In this document: positions 17,824 to 26,028 of the stretch, piece after piece | Position numbering within the stretch: the first letter of the stretch is position 1 | Layout of the letters: every line of letters begins with the position of its first letter | Assembly: GCA_964608495.1 (NCBI GenBank) | Contig: CAZSOQ010000001.1 | Span: forward strand, 1 to 64,000 | Length of the DNA stretch: 64,000 nt | Direction: 5' to 3' | From: JAKORR01 sp964608495 | GTDB taxonomy: Bacteria; Armatimonadota; Zipacnadia; Zipacnadales; FEN-943 | Program-made: the position numbers and the translations under genes | The notes under the pieces: model-generated | Seen by the model: the letters and a program-made list of their open reading frames with translations, nothing else | The model's database searches: none | What the model was told of the DNA's origin: nothing

Positions 17824-19080
17824 ATGGCCCTGAGAGTAAAGGTCCGCAAGGAGCTGCACATCAAGGCTCCCGATCCGCATATCGCGGTCTACGCCCACAA
17901 CCCCACCTATGTGAGCCCCAGGGGCGTCGCCCTGATCGAGGCGGCGAAGGAAGAGGCGCGCACGCCCGCCGGGCGCTACTACGACCGGCGGATCTACCGC
18001 CGGCGCTCCGAGGACAACGGGCGCACCTCGGCCGACGAGCCGCCGCTGTCGGTGAAGACCGATGAGGACATCGAGCGCGGCGGGGAGTGTCGCACGGTGC
18101 CCATGCACTTCCTCGACCCCGACAACGGTCTGCTCCTCGCGGTGCACACGGTGCACGAGCGCGCGGGGACCGACACGGGGTTCGACTCCGCCGGGGACCT
18201 GTCCTCGCGCACCCAGCGGCTGCGCCACGAGGTATCGCGCGACGAGGGGCGCACGTGGGAGGACCTGGGGCTCATTGTGATGTCCGGCGATGAGTATGAC
18301 GAGACGCACTGGGGGCCGGGCCTGTGGTACGGCAGGAACGGCGCACACGCGGACATGCCGCCCTGGGTCAAGCTCCCGGACGGAACGGTCGTGTGGGGCC
18401 TCAGCCTTCAGCCGGTGGACGAGAGGGGCGAGCTGTACAGCCCCTACGGCGGCTACTTCCTCGAGGTGGCCGCGATGCGTGGGCGATGGCGCGAGGACCT
18501 GTCGGGCCTGGCCTGGGAGATGGGCGAGACGATCAGGGTCGGGCCGGAGGAGTCCTCGGTGGGCTGCTGCGAGCCGGCCATGGCGCACCTGGGCGGCGAG
18601 CGGCTGTTCGTGACGATGCGCTGCCAGGGCGACGAAGGCAAAGGCTTCCCGAGCCTGAAGTTCACGAGCCTGTCGGAGGACGGGGGCCTGACGTGGTCGA
18701 GGCCCGTGCCCCTGCGCTACGACGACGGTGAGCTGGTGCACTCGCCGGCATCGCTGGCGGAGTTCGTGCGGCCGAGCTGGTCGGATCGGCTGTACTGGAT
18801 CGCCAATGTCAGCCCGGAGCCGGTGTACTTCCAGACGCCGCGGTACCCGCTGTACATCGGGGAGGTAGACCAGGACAGGCTGTGCCTGATCAGGGAGTCG
18901 CTGCGGGTGATTGACGACTGGCGGGAAGGGCTGCCCAGGGACGTGCGGTTCACCAACTGGGGGAGCTACGAGGACCGCGAGACAGGGGAGATCGTGCTGA
19001 CCCTGCCGGAGGAGCCGAAGGTGAGCTGGGAGGACCTCACGTCGGATTGCTACAGGTACCGCATCGAGGTGGAGGAGTAG
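17824..19080 (+). CDS. BNR/sialidase-like beta-propeller protein
   Basis: A 418-residue protein with sialidase-superfamily features: BNR-type Asp boxes SRDEGRTWEDLG (about residues 139-150) and SEDGGLTWSRPVPL (about 285), typical of six-bladed propellers. No signal peptide is visible from the ATG at 17824, which has GGAGG upstream. An earlier in-frame start would add a basic stretch that is not a good signal peptide. Without secretion it may act on imported oligosaccharides, or its true start may be different. I do not see a complete sialidase Arg triad and FRIP motif, so exo-sialidase activity is not claimed. Confidence 0.7.
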   Translation: MALRVKVRKELHIKAPDPHIAVYAHNPTYVSPRGVALIEAAKEEARTPAGRYYDRRIYRRRSEDNGRTSADEPPLSVKTDEDIERGGECRTVPMHFLDPDNGLLLAVHTVHERAGTDTGFDSAGDLSSRTQRLRHEVSRDEGRTWEDLGLIVMSGDEYDETHWGPGLWYGRNGAHADMPPWVKLPDGTVVWGLSLQPVDERGELYSPYGGYFLEVAAMRGRWREDLSGLAWEMGETIRVGPEESSVGCCEPAMAHLGGERLFVTMRCQGDEGKGFPSLKFTSLSEDGGLTWSRPVPLRYDDGELVHSPASLAEFVRPSWSDRLYWIANVSPEPVYFQTPRYPLYIGEVDQDRLCLIRESLRVIDDWREGLPRDVRFTNWGSYEDRETGEIVLTLPEEPKVSWEDLTSDCYRYRIEVEE

Positions 19081-19652
19081 TGATCGGTCCGTTGTACTTG
19101 CGGGTTGGCCGGAGGCCATGCCCGCGGGGGTGGATGGTGGTGTGGTCCGTCGGGCCACCGCAGGGCTACTGCTGCAGGCGCGCCACGAGGGGACCACAGC
19201 AGCGCCACCACCGCAGGCGCCTCGGCTTGTGGCACGAACCGCGCGCGGCCCCTTGCGTCTTGAGGTTATGAGGGGTGAAACGGGTTCACCACCTGTGCGG
19301 TTGTTCAAGGCTCTTTGTATGCCTTCTCGTCAGTTTATGTGTGCCAAATTTGACATTACGTTAACTCCTGTTATGGGACCCAGCAGGGCTGAAGCGGCCA
19401 ATACGGGTGTGGTGGTCAGACGAGATATGTTTCTGTGGCTGAGACTTGTCCGCGCGGACCGGCACCCTTCGCTATCCTTCCCAGCCCTTTGCAAGCACGT
19501 GCAGGGACCGCCGCGTCGCAGTGGCCTCGCGGTGCGCGCTCGGGCAGGTCTGCGGGGCGCGCGGGGCGAAGCTGCGTCCCACGGGGCGGCCGGCGGCTGG
19601 GTGAGGGACCGGTGATCGGCCCGCCCTGATCTGTAGAGAGGTGCGGCCAATC
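19081..19652. other. Intergenic region with AT-richer structured island
   Basis: About 570 bases without a gene. Right after the stop, 19088-19130 resembles the extragenic element at 10470-10506 read on the other strand. A 16-base match to 10558-10573 lies inverted at 19205-19220. From about 19255 to 19450 the GC content drops clearly. This part contains GGTGAA/TTCACC as a tight hairpin inside a CTTGA/TCAAG stem (about 19258-19311). A promoter-like TTGACA is described separately. Confidence 0.5.
19350..19377 (+). promoter_or_regulatory. Candidate sigma70-type promoter for the GxGYxYP gene
   Basis: A perfect -35 TTGACA (19350-19355) is followed after 16 bases by TATGGG (19372-19377), a partial -10. 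It lies in the AT-richer island and would give a leader of roughly 270 bases. The -10 matches only half of the consensus. Confidence 0.35.
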
Positions 19653-22565
19653 GTGCGACTCGCCATGGCTCTACTGTGCTTGCCCGCGGCGGTGAACGCG
19701 GCGCCGAAGATCGCGATCTTCAGCGAACCGGACTTCCCCTACTACATGGCTGACGGCAAGGACGGCCCGCGGCTCTTCCAGGACCTGTACCAGGCCGTGG
19801 GCTTCGAGGCCGACCTGCTGTCGGCTCGGGAGCTGGCCGACCCCGCGAGGTTCAACGCGGGGGCCTACGCGGCCCTCGTGCACGTCTACGGCAACACGTT
19901 CCCGCTGGAGGCCTTGGAGAACCTGGTCGCCTTCCACAAGGCGGGCGGCTGCCTGATCCTCGTCAGCGGCGTGCCCTTCTGCCACCCCGTCGTGGCTAGC
20001 GGCGCTTCGGGGTGGGCCTTCGAGGGCGGCGGCCGCAGCGGGCGCGTGGTGGGGCAGGTCCACTCCGGCCGCGCGGCCTTCCGCCTTCACCATCCGCGCG
20101 AGGACGGCTGGACCGGCCCCGCCTGCGCGAGGCTCGCGGTGAAGCCGGGCGAGACCTATGTGGTGGGCGGATGGGCGAAGGTCGAGCAGGTGATGCCCGC
20201 CCATGAGAAGAGCGTCATCTACCTGCGTTTCTTCAATGCGGACGGGGAGTTCATCGGGCAGGCGGGCCCGGCGATGCCTCACCAGGTCTGCGACTGGACG
20301 CGCCTCGAGCAGGAGGTCACGGTGCCGGAGGGCGCGGCGACGGCCGATGTGTCGCCCCAGCTCTGGTCGCCCCAGGGCGAGCTGCTGCTGGACGACCTGT
20401 TCCTGTTCCGCGGCGGCGAGAGAGGCGAGAACCTGGCGCCCAACCCGTCGTTCGAGGAGCCGGGCGGCGGCTGGGTGGACCTGGGCCACGACGGCAAGTA
20501 CCAGACGCATGACCAGGGCATCGGCACGGGCGGGTTCCTCAACACCGAGAACCCCGGCGACTTCAGCCTGACCAGCGCCGGGAAGAGCATCGGGCTGGAC
20601 GTCTTCCGGTGGAATCTGCTGCCCGGCCCGGGCTTTGCGCAGACGCTGGCCGCTTCGAGCCTGCCGCCGGAGGATGAGGTCAGGCCGCTGGTGTCCCTGG
20701 TGCGACCCGACACGGGTGCGCCCAGCGACGTGCACCCGGCGGTGATGATCGCCCACCAGTGCGGCGAGTTCAAGGGCGCCGTAGACGTGTGGTGCCGAAG
20801 CCACTGCGCCCCGCTCGACGGGCGGCCTCTCTATCACGTCGTTCTCAAGTCAACGATCGAGGTGTTCCGGACGAAGGGCCTGCTGTCCCAGGCCGAGGCC
20901 GGGGCGCGGGCAGCGGAGGTGGACAAGACTGTGGGCACCGGCGAGAAGGTCTACAGGCCTGTTGCGGAGCCGCGCCCCTTCGACACGCCCTGGCCGCGCT
21001 CGAAGAAGCCGGCGGAAACCATCCTCGTGTGCGATGTCTCGCAGGCGCCCCCGGACGAGGAGTTCGCGCTGGCGGTGCTTCAGGGGCTGGTGAACCGCGA
21101 GCTGCCGCGGCTGTACCTCGTCCACAGTCGCTATGCCGAGCAGGACCGGCAGTGGCTGGCGGAGCTGGAGTTCGAGGGCCTGAAGACCCAGCCGATCAGC
21201 CCCGAGGAGGCCTGGCACCGGTTCGGCGACGCGGCCAAGGGCGTCGTCCTGTACGACCGGGCGATCCTGGAGGAGATCGGGGCCTATCACGCGGACCGTC
21301 TGAACCTGACGAACGTGATCCTGATGGTGTGTGGGTTGAACGACGCTGTGCCCAGGGCCGTCGGCGCGGACGAGATGGTGTCCTCGCCGCAGCCCGTGGT
21401 GCTGGACACGCGGGGCAAGTGGCAGACGCCCTACGATATGTACCGCTGGGCCTATGAGAACCTGTGGCCGCGGATGAACCACCACATCCTCGCCACGCTC
21501 TACCCGGGCATCTTCTACCTGACCGACTACCTGGTCGAGCACCGCATCTTCACCTTCTGGTTCGGCTCGGAGCGCACGCTGCGCGAGCAGGAGATGCTGG
21601 AGACCATCCTGGCCTCCACGCCGCCGAACACGCCCATCATCGGCTGGTGGTTCTGCTGGATGCCCAACGTCCAGGACCCGTCGCACCGGGCGGCGGACTG
21701 CGTGGGCGAGGGCCCGGGTGTGCAGATGGGCTCGTCGTTCGCCAAGTTCCTGACGCCCTCGCACGAGTGCACGAACCTGAGTGTCCACTCGGGGATGCCG
21801 CTGATGGGGTACAAGCACAAGCCGGTGAGCAATCCCGTGGAGCTCGACCGGTCGAAGGTGTACTACAGCTTCATCATGTCCGACGGGGACAACCTCGGCG
21901 AATGTCTGATGATGCGGCGGCGCCAGGCCCGGTGGGACGTGCCGCAGCGGGGGCAGGTGCCGGTGGGGTGGTCGTTCGCGCCCGCGGCGGCGGTGCTCGC
22001 GCCGCCGGTGCTGAACTACTACCTGCGCACGGCCACCGAGGCGGACCTGCTGGCCGGCGGCCTCGGGATAGCCTACACGCAGCCGGACCAGTACGCGACG
22101 GCCTTCGGCGACGAGCGCGACCGGATCTTCGCCGAGTACGCGCGGATGACGGCGGATGCCCTGGCGCCGCTGGATACGGGAGCCCTGTGGCTCATCGGCG
22201 GCTCCAGGGCGAACGTCAGCCGCTACGCCGAGGCGGGCCCGCCCCTGCGCGCCCTGTTCCCTGACTACGGGACGGGCACGAAGCGCTCCTACGAGAGCGT
22301 GACCTACATGGACGCAAAGGACGTGGCGGTCTTCCGGGCGGTCACGGGCTGGGGCGGCGGTGAGCGATACGCGGACCGGCTGGTGCGCGAGATCCAGGGA
22401 GCCTCCGACGGCGTGCGGCCGGCCTTCCTGCACGTGTTCCTGCTCAACTGGGGCACGGACCTGCCCGCCCTGCAGGAGGTCATGAGCCGGCTGGGCGATG
22501 GGTACGTGTGCGTGAGGCCCGACGAGCTGGAGAGGCTGTTCCGCGAGGCCCGAGCAGCCAGGTAG
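19653..22565 (+). CDS. Secreted GxGYxYP-family putative glycoside hydrolase
   Basis: A 970-residue exported protein. A GTG at 19653 with GAGAGG upstream starts a signal peptide ending AAVNAAP; a GTG 12 bases earlier is possible. Residues 20 to about 120 look like a ThuA/class-I-glutamine-amidotransferase-like fold (PKIAIFSEPD, LVSGVPFCHP). Residues about 125-260 are a beta-sandwich carbohydrate-binding-like module (NPSFEEPGGGW). From about 445, ALAVLQGLVNRELPRLYLV is the GxGYxYP N-terminal signature, and the rest (YYSFIMSDGDNLGECL near 740) belongs to that putative hydrolase domain. The family is presumed glycan-active; no activity is proven. The plus-strand neighbours are also glycan genes. 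Confidence 0.8.
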   Translation: MRLAMALLCLPAAVNAAPKIAIFSEPDFPYYMADGKDGPRLFQDLYQAVGFEADLLSARELADPARFNAGAYAALVHVYGNTFPLEALENLVAFHKAGGCLILVSGVPFCHPVVASGASGWAFEGGGRSGRVVGQVHSGRAAFRLHHPREDGWTGPACARLAVKPGETYVVGGWAKVEQVMPAHEKSVIYLRFFNADGEFIGQAGPAMPHQVCDWTRLEQEVTVPEGAATADVSPQLWSPQGELLLDDLFLFRGGERGENLAPNPSFEEPGGGWVDLGHDGKYQTHDQGIGTGGFLNTENPGDFSLTSAGKSIGLDVFRWNLLPGPGFAQTLAASSLPPEDEVRPLVSLVRPDTGAPSDVHPAVMIAHQCGEFKGAVDVWCRSHCAPLDGRPLYHVVLKSTIEVFRTKGLLSQAEAGARAAEVDKTVGTGEKVYRPVAEPRPFDTPWPRSKKPAETILVCDVSQAPPDEEFALAVLQGLVNRELPRLYLVHSRYAEQDRQWLAELEFEGLKTQPISPEEAWHRFGDAAKGVVLYDRAILEEIGAYHADRLNLTNVILMVCGLNDAVPRAVGADEMVSSPQPVVLDTRGKWQTPYDMYRWAYENLWPRMNHHILATLYPGIFYLTDYLVEHRIFTFWFGSERTLREQEMLETILASTPPNTPIIGWWFCWMPNVQDPSHRAADCVGEGPGVQMGSSFAKFLTPSHECTNLSVHSGMPLMGYKHKPVSNPVELDRSKVYYSFIMSDGDNLGECLMMRRRQARWDVPQRGQVPVGWSFAPAAAVLAPPVLNYYLRTATEADLLAGGLGIAYTQPDQYATAFGDERDRIFAEYARMTADALAPLDTGALWLIGGSRANVSRYAEAGPPLRALFPDYGTGTKRSYESVTYMDAKDVAVFRAVTGWGGGERYADRLVREIQGASDGVRPAFLHVFLLNWGTDLPALQEVMSRLGDGYVCVRPDELERLFREARAAR

Positions 22566-22709
22566 TGCTGCCGTGATGCCAGGGCACCCGGAAGGCACCA
22601 GGACGCGATCTGCGTCCCGCGCGACTCGATCGGCCATGGGAGCGCGAGCCGCCCGCCGAGGCGCGGGGAGAGGGAGATGACCCGATGGCGCTGACAGGGA
22701 AGTGCGGCG

Positions 22710-23225
22710 ATGCCGCCAGTGTGTGACGCGAGAACGATCTGCTCCCGGTGCGGCAGGGAGGTCCCGGCGGCGGAGGCCCTGGGCATTGACGGCGAGCCGG
22801 TCTGCCGGCGATGTTTGCACGGTGACGCCCGGCCGTACCTGATGTACCCGATCGGCTATGTCCGCAACGACCTTTCTCGCCCCGAGAGCGGCTTCGGCAC
22901 CAGGGGCGGAGACCGCGTCTCGCGCATCGAGCTCTTGCCGACGATGGCGCCGTTCACGCAGGGCCTGGCCGACGAGAAGCACCTGACCGTCGTCTACGTT
23001 CTGCACAAGAGCCCGGGTGTCCGCACGGTCTTCGCCCGCGGCTGGGACGGCAAACGCGTTGGCATGTTCGCCTCACGGACGCCAGACCGCATCAACCCGA
23101 TCGCGGTAACCGAGGTGCGGCTGCTACGGGTCGAGGGGGCTAGGCTCTTCGTGGAGGGCTTGGACGCCGTGGATGGCAGCCCCGTTCTCGACCTCAAGAT
23201 GGGGCAAGCGGCCTTCCACGACTAG
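22710..23225 (+). CDS. trmO: TrmO-like tRNA methyltransferase with N-terminal zinc-finger-like extension
   Basis: A 171-residue protein. Residues about 44-170 are a TsaA/TrmO domain, which uses S-adenosylmethionine to N6-methylate t6A37 in tRNA-Thr. Family signs are YPIGYVRN, then RGWDGKRVGMFASRTPDRINPI and the closing FVEGLDAVDGSPVLDLK. The usual RPNPIGLS motif is changed to RINPIAVT. The first 40 residues carry C11-x2-C14 and C32-x2-C35, a zinc-ribbon-like pair not found in the E. coli enzyme. The ATG at 22710 follows GGGAAG. It is unrelated in function to its glycan neighbours, and the extension might change RNA binding. Confidence 0.82.
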   Translation: MPPVCDARTICSRCGREVPAAEALGIDGEPVCRRCLHGDARPYLMYPIGYVRNDLSRPESGFGTRGGDRVSRIELLPTMAPFTQGLADEKHLTVVYVLHKSPGVRTVFARGWDGKRVGMFASRTPDRINPIAVTEVRLLRVEGARLFVEGLDAVDGSPVLDLKMGQAAFHD

Positions 23226-23508
23226 GCCCGCGCCGCGCAGCTCGCGACCCATAGCGCCCCACTCCCGAGCTGTTGCCCCAAGGTGTAGGTGTCTATCCCG
23301 CGTCCCCTGCCCCGCAGATTCCTCTTGCAGGGATGACCTGCGCCATATAGGATACGCGGGCTCAGCGATACTGGGGCTGAGCGTTCCCGGTTGGTGTACA
23401 GGTAGTGAGCGGGCCCGGCGCCGAGAGCGGCGTACGGGCCTCATTCAGCCGGGCAGCATGGCCCCTGGAGGTCCCAGGAGGGCCTCTGCCGACGGAGGGT
23501 CTCCGCCG

Positions 23509-25905
23509 ATGAGGCGAAGGTGTGTCGCTGGCAGCTCCGTGAGTTGGTGTGCCCCCACTGCCGCGTTCAGCCGAGGGACGGCCCGTGCCTGGTCCTGGGG
23601 CCTTGCGCTTGTGCTGGTCGCCTTCGCCGCCGTAGGGGCGAGGGCGGATGGCCGGCCGGGGGACTTCAGCGGCGACGGTGCGGTCACGCTGGACGACCTT
23701 CCCGGCTTCGCGCAGGCCTGGGAGACCGCCCGAGGGGGCGGCGAGGTGGATCCCCGCGGCGACATGGACGGGAACCAGGTTCTCGACCACCTCGACGCAA
23801 GGCTTCTGCTCGAGGCCATCCTGAACCCGAACCCGGGCATGTCCACGGCGGAGCGCCTGGCGGCGATGGACGCCGTGCGGGACGAGTTCCAGACCGTAGT
23901 GGACGCGCCCTTCGAGACCTTCCGGGACACGATGCAGGCCTTCCTGCAGTCAAGGCCGGAGTTCACCGAGGTGCGCGTGATCAACAACTCGGTGTGCGGG
24001 CGGTTCACGGACGGTCAGTGGCTGGCGCTGGACTGGACCCCGGCACCGGACCCGAACTGGTCAGCTCCCGTCGCACCGGCTGGTGTGCTGCCCCGGCCGG
24101 CCGGCGCCGGGACGGCGTCGGCGCGAGCGATGGCTGCCCCAGCAGCGGGCGGCGGGCCGCCGGCTGGCGTCTCGCCGGCCCAGGCCGTGGGCAACACCGC
24201 CATTCCGCCGCCAGGGCCGGTGCCTCTGTACAACGCGATGGGCAATGCCTACTCGGACCTGGCGGGCTGGTTGTATAACTGCTTCAAATCGCGCGGCTAT
24301 ACGAACGAGTACCCGCCCTTTGACCACGTGGCCACGGTCAGTGACTTGATGTCGCTCTCGGCGCTGAAGCCTATGGCGGTGCTCTACTACAGCGCGCATG
24401 GCGGGTCCGCGCCCGACTGGGCGAGCGGGGTAACTACGGGCCACGTGAGCACGGCCACTAAGGTGACGGCGGAGACGGAGGAGGAGTACGCGGGGGAGCT
24501 GTGGCTGGGGAATCTCATCCGGGTGGAGGCCGGCTTCGACAAGGGCCCCGGCGACAAGACCCAGGTCGCGGAGCTCTACGCCATCACGTCGGGTTTCGTC
24601 ATCACCTACTGGACCTTCGCCCAGAACAGCCTGGTGGACATTTCGGCGTGCTACAGCAACGCCGCGGACTTCGGCGCCGCCTGCGTGGGCAAAGGGGCCT
24701 CGGTCTACGCCGGGTGGAGCAACTCGGTGGGGGACGGCGTGGCGGCCGACTTCGACGAGTTCTTCTTCGGCCGCCTCCTGGGCATGAACGCCGCCGAGCC
24801 GAAGTACGACCCGCCCGTGCGGCCCTTCGCCTGGCCCGAGGTCTACGCCGAGGCCCAGCGGAGGAAGCTGACCGTGGACGCCTCGAACGGCGCCACCCTG
24901 ACCATGACGGGGAGCGCGGGCTCGTCGCTGGGCCCCCTGGCGCCGGTGATTGACAACGCCGCCATCGTCGAGCGCGCCCCCGACCAGAGCGACCTGATCC
25001 TCAACGGCAAGTTCGGGGTGGACCCCGGCGCCGAGAAGCGGCAGGTCTTCGTGGGCGCCGGCAGCGACACGCTGGAGGTCACGAGCTGGCAGCCCGAGCA
25101 GGTGAAGTGCGATCTGCCGGTCACCGGAGCCAAGTCCAGCGGCGACATCCAGGTCGTCGTCCACGGCGTCTACAGCAACGTCATCCCCATCAGCGAGTGG
25201 CAGGGCACCGTCACCTGGACTCTCAAGAGCTATGGCACCTGCCAGCAGAAGATCACCGTGGACTTCCGCATCCGCGGCGACGTCCATCCCTACCGCGAGA
25301 AGCTGTCGGAGGACAAGCCCACCCAGCCCACTGACCGGTACCTCCAGTGCACGGGCAAGAAGGGCGCCGGCAGCTACGAGTGCAAGGGCCAGTACGCCCT
25401 GGGCAACTACAAGGAGGTCTGGTCGGGCTCGGGCAGCTTCGACGTCGGCAATCCGGTGAACGTCAACGACTGGGGCAGCGCCTGGTTCACCGTCGACTCC
25501 ATCGCCAAGAAGGTGAAGTTCGTCTTCATGGGCACCAGCACCTATATGCCCGGCGGCCACGGCTGCACCTACGACATCACCGAGGGCGTCTACCATCACA
25601 TAGACCACCAGAACGTATGGATCGGCGATGAGGGCTTCGACGGCGCTGATGATCGCGGGATGCCCTGCATGCTGCTGGACCTGGACGACAGCTACGGCTT
25701 CGCCGCGGGCAAGCGCACGGGCCACCGGGAGGGCGGCCAGGTCGGCGGGGACATCACCATCGAGTGGACGGACTTCAAGTGCACGCACCCACCAACATCC
25801 CCCACTCACCAGGCGGCGGCGCCGTTCCTGCGCGGCGGCCGGCTGCGGGCCACGGCGTCAAGCCTGGCCGGTCTGCTCCCGCGGCTCCTGGGCCGCCTGG
25901 GCTGA
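23509..25905 (+). CDS. Secreted dockerin protein with caspase/gingipain-like (clan CD) peptidase motifs
   Basis: A 798-residue protein. The signal segment (about 25-45, GLALVLVAFAAVGARA) is followed at about 48-107 by a dockerin type I pair: DFSGDGAVTLDDL and DMDGNQVLDHLDARLLLEAIL. After a Pro/Ala-rich linker, MAVLYYSAHGG places His297 after a hydrophobic strand, and LVDISACYSNAA places Cys381 after another. These are the two catalytic motifs of clan CD cysteine peptidases. An IPT/TIG-like domain lies at about 480-570 (LILNGKFGV, ITVDFRIRG later). The last 200 residues are unassigned. The ATG at 23509 has GGAGGG upstream. Peptidase activity is inferred from motifs only; the His-Cys spacing of 84 is longer than usual. 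Confidence 0.6.
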   Translation: MRRRCVAGSSVSWCAPTAAFSRGTARAWSWGLALVLVAFAAVGARADGRPGDFSGDGAVTLDDLPGFAQAWETARGGGEVDPRGDMDGNQVLDHLDARLLLEAILNPNPGMSTAERLAAMDAVRDEFQTVVDAPFETFRDTMQAFLQSRPEFTEVRVINNSVCGRFTDGQWLALDWTPAPDPNWSAPVAPAGVLPRPAGAGTASARAMAAPAAGGGPPAGVSPAQAVGNTAIPPPGPVPLYNAMGNAYSDLAGWLYNCFKSRGYTNEYPPFDHVATVSDLMSLSALKPMAVLYYSAHGGSAPDWASGVTTGHVSTATKVTAETEEEYAGELWLGNLIRVEAGFDKGPGDKTQVAELYAITSGFVITYWTFAQNSLVDISACYSNAADFGAACVGKGASVYAGWSNSVGDGVAADFDEFFFGRLLGMNAAEPKYDPPVRPFAWPEVYAEAQRRKLTVDASNGATLTMTGSAGSSLGPLAPVIDNAAIVERAPDQSDLILNGKFGVDPGAEKRQVFVGAGSDTLEVTSWQPEQVKCDLPVTGAKSSGDIQVVVHGVYSNVIPISEWQGTVTWTLKSYGTCQQKITVDFRIRGDVHPYREKLSEDKPTQPTDRYLQCTGKKGAGSYECKGQYALGNYKEVWSGSGSFDVGNPVNVNDWGSAWFTVDSIAKKVKFVFMGTSTYMPGGHGCTYDITEGVYHHIDHQNVWIGDEGFDGADDRGMPCMLLDLDDSYGFAAGKRTGHREGGQVGGDITIEWTDFKCTHPPTSPTHQAAAPFLRGGRLRATASSLAGLLPRLLGRLG

Positions 25906-26028
25906 CGGCCCGGGCGCGGCCCCGGGCACCCTCGCGCCGGTGCCTGGCGCGCCCGAGCAGCGGGGAGGGAGCGCCCGGCTCGGGCCGAACCCCGTTGCCA
26001 TCACGAGCCCCTTCGCGGAGGAGAGACC

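Noticed and set aside
19258..19311. Group II intron fragment
   Set aside because: Resemblance is limited to one stem and a GGTTG-like string; no domain V, no reverse transcriptase and no boundary motifs. Kept only as a weak lead.
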